From assembly GCA_964418255.1 (NCBI GenBank), contig CAYQKV010000001.1, positions 234,519 to 298,518 of the forward strand: DNA of 64,000 bases, written 5' to 3'. Source of the stretch: CAG-1782 sp964418255 (GTDB lineage: Bacteria > Bacillota > Clostridia > Christensenellales > DTU072). This document shows positions 48,754 through 56,181 of this stretch, one piece after another (the stretch's first letter is position 1; the number at the start of each line of letters is the position of its first letter). The notes beneath the pieces were generated by a model that had not been told where the DNA came from, did not search any database, and was given only the letters and a program-made list of their open reading frames with translations. Made by a program: the position numbers and the translations under genes.

Positions 48754-49329
48754 TTATAAAATGATATTTTTCAACGCTTCAAGCGCTTTTCCTCTGTGCG
48801 AAACCGCGTTCTTTTCTTCTTCGGTCGCTTCTCCGAAAGTTTTGCCGAGTTCGTAGCTGTAAAAAACGGGGTCGTACCCGAAACCTGCGTTACCTTTTCT
48901 TTCGTACGTTATCTCCCCTTTCGTCGCGCCTTTTGCCGTCAGAATTTTCCCGTCGGGATAAACGAGGGTTACCACGGTTACGAATTCCGCCGTTCTGTTT
49001 TTGCTTTCTCCCAGCGTTTCGAGCAATTTATCTATATTTTTTTCGTCGTCGTGTTCCTCCCCTGCGTACCTTGCCGAATACACTCCGGGTTCGCCGTTAA
49101 GGGCGTCGACGCACAGACCGCTGTCGTCGGCAAGTGCAGCTAAGCCGCTCGCTTTACACACCGCTTCGGCTTTTATCAAGGAGTTTTCCTCGAACGTACT
49201 CCCCGTCTCTTCGGGGTCGATGTCGAGCCCCGCCTCTTTAATCGTTAAAATTTCCTTGAAAAAACCGCCTAAAATCGCTTTGATTTCTTTAACCTTATGG
49301 GAATTGTTGGAAGCTATGACGAGTTTCAT
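48754..49329 (-). CDS. rdgB: XTP/dITP diphosphatase (RdgB/HAM1)
   Basis: This house-cleaning enzyme hydrolyses non-canonical purine triphosphates (ITP, XTP, dITP) to prevent their use in DNA and RNA. The 191-residue protein shows I-A-S-N-N-S-H-K (6-13), T-F-E-E-N-S-L-I-K-A, L-A-D-D-S-G-L-C-V-D-A-L, the P-G-V-Y-S-A-R-Y-A-G loop, G-F-G-Y-D-P-V-F and a final S-H-R-G-K-A. AAGGAGA precedes the ATG. Confidence 0.96.
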   Translation of the reverse strand: MKLVIASNNSHKVKEIKAILGGFFKEILTIKEAGLDIDPEETGSTFEENSLIKAEAVCKASGLAALADDSGLCVDALNGEPGVYSARYAGEEHDDEKNIDKLLETLGESKNRTAEFVTVVTLVYPDGKILTAKGATKGEITYERKGNAGFGYDPVFYSYELGKTFGEATEEEKNAVSHRGKALEALKNIIL

Positions 49330-49355
49330 TTTTTCTCCTTGCGCCGTTCTTCTAT

Positions 49356-49387
49356 AAAAAGACCCAAACCGCTATGCGATTCGGGTC
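49356..49387 (-). terminator. tRNA-Gly terminator
   Basis: GACCCGAATCGC and GCGGTTTGGGTC pair around an ATA loop, followed by TTTTT on the minus strand. Confidence 0.85.
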
Positions 49388-49389
49388 AA

Positions 49390-49464
49390 TGGAGCGAAAG
49401 ACGAGATTCGAACTCGCAACAACCACCTTGGGAAGGTGGCGCTCTACCGTTGAACTACTTTCGC
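49390..49464 (-). tRNA. tRNA-Gly (anticodon CCC)
   Basis: Acceptor GCGAAAG with CTTTCGC, anticodon arm CCACC-TTCCCAA-GGTGG (anticodon CCC, reading GGG), T arm AGTTCGAATCT and an encoded CCA. Single tRNA with its own terminator. Confidence 0.95.
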
Positions 49465-49605
49465 GTGTTTTAATTATTATATCATTGCGTAATGAATTTT
49501 GCAAGCGTTTTTGCGTTTACGTAAACGTCGAATTACTTTTATTTTTCCGTCGCGAAAAAATTGCGTTTTCCCTTTCGACATATCGCGTTATATTGTCTTT
49601 TTTAA

Positions 49606-49634
49606 TTGCAAAATTCCGCGCGTAGTGATAAAAT
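49606..49634 (+). promoter_or_regulatory. Promoter of the TIM-barrel/acyl-CoA synthetase gene
   Basis: TTGCAA (49606-49611), 17 bp, then TGA-TAAAAT (-10 at 49629-49634). Confidence 0.65.
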
Positions 49635-49681
49635 TATTTTACTTTTGTGATAAATAAACTTAAAGAGAGGCTTTTGAACTA

Positions 49682-52204
49682 ATGAAACTAAGTTTTTCCA
49701 CACTTGCCTGTCCCGACTTCACCTGGCCGGAAATTTACTCTATGACAAAGGATTTCGGCTTGGACGGGATAGAAATACGCGGACTCGGGAAGGAACTATC
49801 CGCGATACACGCCATACCGTTTACCCCCGAAAAAATCGACTCCACCATTGCTAAACTTGCCGAGCTCAACCTCGTCATACCCTGTCTGAGTTCGGGTTGC
49901 GCTTTGAAATTCAAGGATAAAGAAAAAGAAAACGTCAAAGAACTCGAAGAATACATCTCTTTGGCGAGCAAACTTTCCGCGCCGTTCGTTCGCGTTCTCG
50001 CAGACCTCGAGCCCCGTCCGTCGGGCGAAGTCGACGATTCGTACGTCGCTTCTATGCTTAAAGTTCTTGCGGAAAAAGCTCAGAAAGCAAAGGTTACCCT
50101 TCTCGTCGAATCCAACGGCGTTTATTCGGACACGTCCCGTCTTCGCGCTCTTCTCGACAGCGTTGCAAGCGACAGCGTGGCGGCTCTTTGGGACGTCAAT
50201 CATCCTTACCGTTTTGCGAACGAAACTCCCGAGCAAACCGTATCCAACCTCGGTTCTCTCATCCGTTACGTACACGTAAAAGACAGCGTAGTCGCGCCCG
50301 ACGGCACGGTTCGTTACAAACTTTTCGGCGAAGGCGATATGCCCTTCCCTCGTATTTTCGACGCCTTAAAATCCATCGGCTACGACGGCTTCGTTTCCCT
50401 CGAATGGGTAAAACGCTGGTCGAACGAACTCTGCGACGCGGGAATTATCGTACCACAATTTGCAAACTATATGACGCCTTACAAGCGTTCGAGCCGCGCT
50501 CTTCAAGACAACAAGACGAAGACGGGCAAATACGTATGGAAGAAAGAAACCCTTATCAACGAAACTTTCCCCGACGTTCTCGACCGCATATGCGAAGAAT
50601 TCCCATCCCAGTACGCTTTCCGCTACACCGAACTCGATTACACTCGCACGTATCCGGAATTCCGCGCGGACGTAGACGAATTCGCGCGTTCACTCATCGC
50701 TATGGGCGTTAAACGCGGCGACCACGTTGCGATATGGGCGACTAACGTTCCCGCCTGGTACATAACTTTCTGGGCGACGACGAAAATCGGCGCGGTTCTC
50801 GTTACCGTCAACACCGCATACAAAATTCACGAAGCGGAGTACCTTCTCCGTCAATCGGATACCCATACTCTCGTTATGATAGGCGGCTACAAAGACAGCG
50901 ACTACGTCTCGATTATCAACGAAATCTGCCCCGAGCTTGAGACGAGCGAAAAAGGCAAACTCGACTCGAAACGTCTTCCTTGTCTTAAAAACATAGTTAC
51001 CGTCGGGTTCGAAAACAAAGGTTGTTACACCTGGGAAGAAGCGATTGCTTTAAGTAAAAACGTACCTTATTCCGAAGTCGAATCCCGTCGCAGAAAAATC
51101 GACAAAAACGACGTATGCAATATGCAATACACGTCGGGCACGACGGGGTTCCCGAAAGGAGTTATGCTTACGCACTACAACGTGGTAAACAACGGTAAAG
51201 CAATCGGGGACTGTATGGACCTTTCGACCGCCGACCGTATGATGATACAGGTTCCTATGTTCCACTGTTTCGGAATGGTTCTCGCAATGACGGCGAGTAT
51301 GACGCACGGAACGACTATGTCGCCGATAACCGCGTTTTCGCCGCGCAAAGGTCTCGCCTGCATCAACCGCGAAAAAATCACCGCGTTCCACGGCGTGCCC
51401 ACGATGTTTATCGCGATGCTCAACCATCCCGATTTCCCCAACACCGATTTCAGTCATATGCGCACGGGCATAATGGCGGGAAGTCCGTGTCCGATAAAAG
51501 TAATGCAAGAAGTCGTGGAAAAGATGAATATGCGCGAAATCTGCATAACCTACGGTCAAACCGAGGCTTCGCCCGCGACTACGATGAGCAAGACGACGGA
51601 TTCTCTCGAAACCCGCGTCAACACCGTCGGCGGACCGATATTCGGCGTGGAATGTAAAATAGTCGACCCCGAAACAAACGAAGATTTACCCGACAATGTC
51701 GACGGCGAATTCGTTGCTCGCGGTTACAATATTATGAAAGGCTACTACAAAATGCCCGAAGCTACCGCCGCCGCAATCGACAAAGACGGTTGGTTACATA
51801 CAGGCGACCTTGCCCGCAGAACGCCCGAGGGTTACTATAAAATCACGGGCAGAATTAAAGATATGATTATCCGCGGCGGAGAAAACATTTACCCCAAAGA
51901 AATCGAAGATTTTATCTACACTCACCCGAAAGTCAAAGACGTGCAGGTAATAGGCGTGCCCGACGCTCAGTACGGCGAAGAAATTATGGCGTGCGTTATT
52001 CTCAACGAAAACGAGACTATGACGGAAGACGAGCTCAAAGAATACGTCCTTTCCCATATGGCTAAGCACAAAGTTCCGCGTTACGTCGACTTCGTGGATT
52101 CCTTCCCTATGAACGCCGCGGGAAAAATACTTAAATATAAAATGCGCGAAAACGCGGTTGACAAACTCGGCTTACATAAAGCCAACAAAATAGAAACCGC
52201 CTAA
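49682..52204 (+). CDS. Sugar-phosphate isomerase-like TIM barrel fused to acyl-CoA synthetase
   Basis: The 840-residue frame joins two enzymes. Residues 1-265 are a xylose-isomerase-like (AP_endonuc_2) TIM barrel with a full metal set: Glu143 (V-E-S-N), Asp171 and His174 (W-D-V-N-H-P), His198 (V-H-V-K-D), Glu241 (S-L-E-W). Residues about 285-840 are an adenylate-forming acyl-CoA synthetase with the P-loop Y-T-S-G-T-T-G-F-P-K-G (483-493), Y-G-Q-T-E-A-S-P, T-G-D-L-A-R, G-R-I-K-D-M-I-I-R-G-G-E-N-I-Y-P-K-E and the catalytic Lys in A-G-K-I-L-K-Y. The second part resembles medium/long-chain or aryl acid ligases. How an isomerase and an acyl activator cooperate is unknown. GAGAGG lies eleven bases upstream. 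Confidence 0.93.
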   Translation: MKLSFSTLACPDFTWPEIYSMTKDFGLDGIEIRGLGKELSAIHAIPFTPEKIDSTIAKLAELNLVIPCLSSGCALKFKDKEKENVKELEEYISLASKLSAPFVRVLADLEPRPSGEVDDSYVASMLKVLAEKAQKAKVTLLVESNGVYSDTSRLRALLDSVASDSVAALWDVNHPYRFANETPEQTVSNLGSLIRYVHVKDSVVAPDGTVRYKLFGEGDMPFPRIFDALKSIGYDGFVSLEWVKRWSNELCDAGIIVPQFANYMTPYKRSSRALQDNKTKTGKYVWKKETLINETFPDVLDRICEEFPSQYAFRYTELDYTRTYPEFRADVDEFARSLIAMGVKRGDHVAIWATNVPAWYITFWATTKIGAVLVTVNTAYKIHEAEYLLRQSDTHTLVMIGGYKDSDYVSIINEICPELETSEKGKLDSKRLPCLKNIVTVGFENKGCYTWEEAIALSKNVPYSEVESRRRKIDKNDVCNMQYTSGTTGFPKGVMLTHYNVVNNGKAIGDCMDLSTADRMMIQVPMFHCFGMVLAMTASMTHGTTMSPITAFSPRKGLACINREKITAFHGVPTMFIAMLNHPDFPNTDFSHMRTGIMAGSPCPIKVMQEVVEKMNMREICITYGQTEASPATTMSKTTDSLETRVNTVGGPIFGVECKIVDPETNEDLPDNVDGEFVARGYNIMKGYYKMPEATAAAIDKDGWLHTGDLARRTPEGYYKITGRIKDMIIRGGENIYPKEIEDFIYTHPKVKDVQVIGVPDAQYGEEIMACVILNENETMTEDELKEYVLSHMAKHKVPRYVDFVDSFPMNAAGKILKYKMRENAVDKLGLHKANKIETA

Positions 52205-52222
52205 TTAGGGCACCGAATTAAC

Positions 52223-53077
52223 GTGCGCTTTACGCGACAAAAAGAATAAATTATAAGGCACAGAATAATTGCGGCGACATAAATAATAGAAGAAGCGGAA
52301 TAATCTGATTTTTGTCGCTTTCCCGAAAACTTCGCCTATCGTACGTCGGTACGACGACGGCTTGATTTCGAGAAAAATCACGCGATACTTCGCCGCCCAC
52401 CCAACCGCATTACCGTGCGCTTTACGCGACAAAAAGAATAAATATTAGGCACAGAATAATTGCGCGTGATATAAAAATGTAGAAGCGGAATAATCTGATT
52501 TTTGTCGCTTTCCCGAAATCTTCGCCTATCGTACGTCGGTACGACGACGGCTTGATTTCGAGAAAAATCCCGCGATACTTCGCCGCCCGCGCAACCGCAT
52601 TACCGTGCGCTTTACGCGACAAAAAGAATAAATTATAAGGCACAGAATAATTGCGCGTGATATAAAAATGTAGAAGCGGAATAATCTGATTTNNNNNNNN
52701 NNNNNNNNNNNNNNNNNNNNNNNNNNNNNNNNNNNNNNNNNNNNNNNNNNNNNNNNNNNNNNNNNNNNNNNNNNNNNNNNNNNNNNNNNNNNCTGATTTT
52801 TGTCGCTTTCCCGAAATCTTCGCCTATCGTACGTCGGTACGACGACGACTTGTTTTCGGGAAAAATCACGCGATACTTCGCCGCCCACCCAACCGCATTA
52901 GCGTGCGCTTTACGCGACAAAAAGAATAAATATTAGGCACAGAATAATTGCGCGTGATATAAAAATGTAGAAGCGGAATAATCTGATTTTTGTCGCTTTC
53001 CCGAAATCTTCGCCTATCGTACGTCGGTACGACGACGGCTTGATTTCGAGAAAAATCCCGCGATACTTCGCCGCCCC
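52223..53077. repeat. Tandem repeat block, unit about 191 bp, with family R hairpins
   Basis: At least four units start with GTGCGCTTTACGCGAC at 52223, 52415, 52605 and 52903 (spacings 192, 190, then across a 100-N gap). Each has GCGACAAAAA and TTTTTGTCGC as distant inverted arms, then a hairpin TCGTAC-GTCG-GTACGA within a CGAAA/TTTCG outer stem and the tail GAAAAATCACGCGATACTTCGCC. The frames that cross it are repeat artefacts. A GAGGCTGT/ACAGCCTC hairpin (53086-53114) follows. The true copy number is unknown because of the gap. Confidence 0.9.
52693..52792. other. Assembly gap (100 N) inside the tandem repeat
   Basis: Exactly 100 N flanked by the same repeat phase on both sides (AATCTGATTT before, CTGATTTTTG after): a scaffold join in an unresolved array. 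Confidence 0.98.
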
Positions 53078-53173
53078 TTAACAAAGAGGCTGTTCGCTTA
53101 ACGCCGACAGCCTCATATTTATGAAAAATCAGTCTTGCCCCGTCTCAAAACGCGCGGGCGCAAGCGGAGGAAT

Positions 53174-54409
53174 ATGCAATACTTCGAAATACTTTTACCG
53201 TTAGCTTTGATACTTCTTTTATCAAAGATTTTGGGTATCCTTTGTCGCAAAATAGGTTTACCACAAGTGGTTGGTATGCTTCTTGCCGGCGTACTCGTCG
53301 GTTTGATAAAATATATCCCGGGGCAAACTATTCTCACCGATTTTACCGACGAAGGAATAGGGTTCTTTGCGAAAATCGGCGTTATTTTAATAATGTTCAG
53401 CGCGGGGCTGGAAACCGACGTAAAGCTCATAAAAAAGACGGGCGGCGCGGCGGCGGTAATTACCGTGTTGGGCGTTATTCTCCCGTTATCTCTCGGGTTT
53501 ATCGTGGCGTGCGGTTTCAACGGCGGTTTTACCGACTGGTCGAAACAGACCGTTCTCGGAAACCTATTCTACGGCGTAATTCTTACCGCGACTTCGGTCA
53601 GCGTAACCGTAGCTACGTTGAAAGAGTTGGGAAAGCTGTCATCTCCCATAGGCACGGCGATTATTTCTGCGGCTATACTCGACGACATAATAGGGGTAGT
53701 CGTCCTCAGCCTTGTAGTCGGTATTTCCAAAGGCGAAGGCGGCGACGTATGGATAGTCCTCTTAAAAACTCTCGCATATTTCGTCGCGGTAATCGTTCTC
53801 GGCTTAGTAGCTCGGTTAGCGTTCAAAAAAATGGAAGAAAAGTATCCGCACAACCGCAGAATTCCTATTTTCAGTTACGTTCTCTGTTTCCTGTTTGCTT
53901 ACTGTGCGGAGAAATTTTTCGGCGTAGCCGACATTACCGGCGCATATTTTGCGGGGTTAATGCTCGCTAAAACGCAGGAAACCGACTATATCGACAGAAA
54001 AGCCGACATAAACACTTATATGATATTCGGACCCGTATTCTTTGCCAACATCGGACTTACGACCTCTTTCGGCAATATTAACGGAAGTACCGTTCTTTTC
54101 GGAGTTTGTTTCATAATCGCGGCGATTCTCGGTAAATTCATCGGTTGCGGTTTCGGCGCGAAAATCTGCGGGTTCTCCTGGTCCGATTCGGCAAAAGCCG
54201 GTATAGGAATGATGGTTCGCGCAGAAGTTTGCCTTGTCTGCGCTCAGAAAGGCGTGGAAAACGGACTGATTGACGCTTCGATTATGCCGTTTATCCTCGT
54301 TCTGATAATCCTCACCTCTTTTGCCGCGCCCGTTCTTCTCAAACTGCTATACAAAAAGGACGCGCTCAAAATCGAGTCCGAATCCCCTCTTCCTCCGACG
54401 GCGGCATAA
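53174..54409 (+). CDS. CPA2-type cation/proton antiporter (KefB/NapA-like)
   Basis: The 411-residue membrane protein has 12-13 hydrophobic segments, including G-L-P-Q-V-V-G-M-L-L-A-G (about 26-37), F-S-A-G-L-E-T-D, and the ion-binding A-I-L-D-D-I-I-G-V-V with its paired aspartates. No cytosolic TrkA-N or TrkA-C domain follows, so it is a membrane-only Na+ or K+/H+ exchanger. The ATG at 53174 with GGAGGAAT just before it is preferred; a longer start would run into the repeat block. It is alone, preceded by the tandem repeats and followed by a bidirectional terminator. Confidence 0.9.
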   Translation: MQYFEILLPLALILLLSKILGILCRKIGLPQVVGMLLAGVLVGLIKYIPGQTILTDFTDEGIGFFAKIGVILIMFSAGLETDVKLIKKTGGAAAVITVLGVILPLSLGFIVACGFNGGFTDWSKQTVLGNLFYGVILTATSVSVTVATLKELGKLSSPIGTAIISAAILDDIIGVVVLSLVVGISKGEGGDVWIVLLKTLAYFVAVIVLGLVARLAFKKMEEKYPHNRRIPIFSYVLCFLFAYCAEKFFGVADITGAYFAGLMLAKTQETDYIDRKADINTYMIFGPVFFANIGLTTSFGNINGSTVLFGVCFIIAAILGKFIGCGFGAKICGFSWSDSAKAGIGMMVRAEVCLVCAQKGVENGLIDASIMPFILVLIILTSFAAPVLLKLLYKKDALKIESESPLPPTAA

Positions 54410-54432
54410 TGCGTTTGCTTTCCGGAAAATGC

Positions 54433-54470
54433 AAAAAGCGTACCGATTTCCCGTTCCGATACGCTTTTTT
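54433..54470 (+). terminator. Bidirectional terminator
   Basis: AAAAAGCGTA and TACGCTTTTTT pair across a 17-nt loop, between the convergent antiporter and amidohydrolase genes. Confidence 0.85.
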
Positions 54471-54492
54471 ATTATTTATCCGAAAAAAATTT

Positions 54493-55281
54493 TTACAGTC
54501 CGAGCAATTTCGCGGCGTTTTCCCCGTAAATTTTGTTTCGCTCTTCGTCGGATAGTCCGAGGGTATCGAGCAGTCTTTTTTCCATAGTAACCGAATGCCA
54601 CGGACCGTCCGAACCGAGCAAAAGTCTGCCTGTATCGTGTTTTTCTACAATCGCCGCGGCGACGTCTCTCGGAATGGAAGCATAACCGAACGACAAGTCG
54701 AGGTATGCGTTTGTTCCCGCAAGGCGTTTAAGCACTTCTTCTCCGCACTGCCAACCGCCCCAATGCGCGAATACCGCGGGTGAGATAAACCAATCCAATA
54801 TCCTCTCCGCGCGGTCGGGGGTACAATGATAGGGAGATTTATACCCGAGGTCGGCGCCCGCGTGGAACACGATAATCAAGCCGAGTTCTCCCGCTTTTTT
54901 GTAAATAGGACGCATTTTTTCGTCGTCCACGAAAAAGTCCTGATATTCGGGATGAAATTTAATTCCTTTCAGCCCGAGTTCCTTTATCCTTTCCAATTCT
55001 TCGAGGCAGTCGGGCGCGTCGGGATATACCGAACCGAACGCAACGAGTCGTTCGCCGTTTATCGACGCGGCGAAATCGTTTACGCTCCTCATCTGATGAG
55101 CGTTGGTAGCGATGGAAAGCACCACGGATTTATCCACGCTCTCTTCGTCCATTCTGCTAATCAACCCTTCAGGGGTGCCGTCGTAAGTAGGCAAAAGTCC
55201 GCCCGATTTGAAACTTAAACTCGCAATAGCTTTTTCCGCGATTTTATGCGGAAAAACGTGTGTATGAAAATCTATTATCAT
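54493..55281 (-). CDS. Amidohydrolase-family metal-dependent hydrolase (amidohydrolase_2 type)
   Basis: The 262-residue TIM-barrel protein shows the metal motif D-F-H-T-H (4-8), K-F-H-P-E, F-H-A-G, F-A-H-W-G-G and G-S-D-G-P-W-H, and is of the ACMSD/amidohydrolase-2 type that hydrolyses or decarboxylates small aromatic or cyclic substrates. The substrate cannot be told. It is the last gene of the mmpL-aroK-aroQ operon and overlaps aroQ by four bases (ATGA), so it may act on a compound linked to the shikimate branch; that is inference. Confidence 0.88.
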   Translation of the reverse strand: MIIDFHTHVFPHKIAEKAIASLSFKSGGLLPTYDGTPEGLISRMDEESVDKSVVLSIATNAHQMRSVNDFAASINGERLVAFGSVYPDAPDCLEELERIKELGLKGIKFHPEYQDFFVDDEKMRPIYKKAGELGLIIVFHAGADLGYKSPYHCTPDRAERILDWFISPAVFAHWGGWQCGEEVLKRLAGTNAYLDLSFGYASIPRDVAAAIVEKHDTGRLLLGSDGPWHSVTMEKRLLDTLGLSDEERNKIYGENAAKLLGL

Positions 55282-55709
55282 TTTTTATTCTCTATAATAA
55301 AGTCAATCCCTTCGGCATAACCGTTAAAGCCGTGTCCGCAAATTGTTTTCGCGGCGTACTCGGATATGTAACTGAAATTGCGGTAGCCCTCGCGCGCGTG
55401 AATGTCGGTGATATGTACTTCGACCGTTAAAACGGCTACCGCCTTGAGCGCGTCGAGTATTGCCACGCTTGTATGCGTATACCCGCCGGCATTGATTATG
55501 ATGCCGTCGCTTTTGCCGTAACATTTATGAATTTTATCGATGATTTTTCCTTCGGAATTCGACTGAAAACATTCTATTTTCACGCCGCGTTTTTTGCCCT
55601 CTTCTTTGCAAAATTTCACCAACGATTTATAGTTGTTTTCTCCGTAAAGTTGTTTTTCTCTTATCCCGAGCATATCGAGATTTGCACCGTTAATTACCGT
55701 TATTTTCAT
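55278..55709 (-). CDS. aroQ: Type II 3-dehydroquinate dehydratase
   Basis: AroQ converts 3-dehydroquinate to 3-dehydroshikimate, step three of aromatic amino-acid synthesis. The 143-residue length is standard. Seen: N-G-A-N-L-D-M-L-G-I-R-E (8-19, with the catalytic Arg), the catalytic Y22 region Y-G-E-N-N-Y, F-Q-S-N-S-E-G, I-I-N-A-G-G-Y-T-H-T-S-V-A-I, and E-V-H-I-T-D-I-H-A-R-E. The gene overlaps aroK by 20 bases. Confidence 0.97.
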   Translation of the reverse strand: MKITVINGANLDMLGIREKQLYGENNYKSLVKFCKEEGKKRGVKIECFQSNSEGKIIDKIHKCYGKSDGIIINAGGYTHTSVAILDALKAVAVLTVEVHITDIHAREGYRNFSYISEYAAKTICGHGFNGYAEGIDFIIENKK

Positions 55710-56181
55710 CTGTGCCTCTTATAATTTCTTCCGCCGTATCAAGCGGTTCTTTGTCGTTTTTTACAATTATTTCCGCGTATTTTTCATACAGCGGCATACG
55801 GATTTTTTCCATTTTTTCAAGCGTCTCAATGTCTTTGGAAAGAGGTCTTCCTTCCGTGGAAAGTTTTCTTACGTCCCTTTTAATAAACGCAATTATTCCG
55901 TTTTCTTTAAGCGCGTTTATATTCCTTTTGTCGAGCACCACGCCCCCGCCGCACGCAATCACCGCGCCGTCGGAAGAAGCGGCAAGTACGACCGCCTCCC
56001 TTTCTTTTTCGCGGAAATATATCTCTCCGTTTTCTTTGAATATCTCGGGTATGCTTACTCCGCACGCTTCCTCGACGAGAAAATCGGTATCTATAAATTT
56101 CCTTCCCGTCTTCTCCGCTATTATCTTTCCCACTGTGCTCTTGCCGCAGGAAGGCATACCTATGAGCACGATATTTTTCAT
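55690..56181 (-). CDS. aroK: Shikimate kinase
   Basis: AroK phosphorylates shikimate with ATP. The 163-residue protein has Walker A G-M-P-S-C-G-K-S-T (8-16), the substrate Asp in F-I-D-T-D, F-R-E-K-E-R-E, the G-G-G-V-V loop and a lid with R-P-L. It overlaps both neighbours: four bases with mmpL upstream and 20 with aroQ downstream, so the set is translationally coupled. Other aro genes are not in the window. Confidence 0.96.
   Translation of the reverse strand: MKNIVLIGMPSCGKSTVGKIIAEKTGRKFIDTDFLVEEACGVSIPEIFKENGEIYFREKEREAVVLAASSDGAVIACGGGVVLDKRNINALKENGIIAFIKRDVRKLSTEGRPLSKDIETLEKMEKIRMPLYEKYAEIIVKNDKEPLDTAEEIIRGTDENNGN

Noticed and set aside
52223..53077. Possible CRISPR array
   Set aside because: Units are 190-192 bp and repeated throughout; there are no spacers.
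52205..53084. Several minus-strand frames of 70-120 residues
   Set aside because: They repeat with the 191-bp unit, cross the N gap and have no proper ribosome sites.
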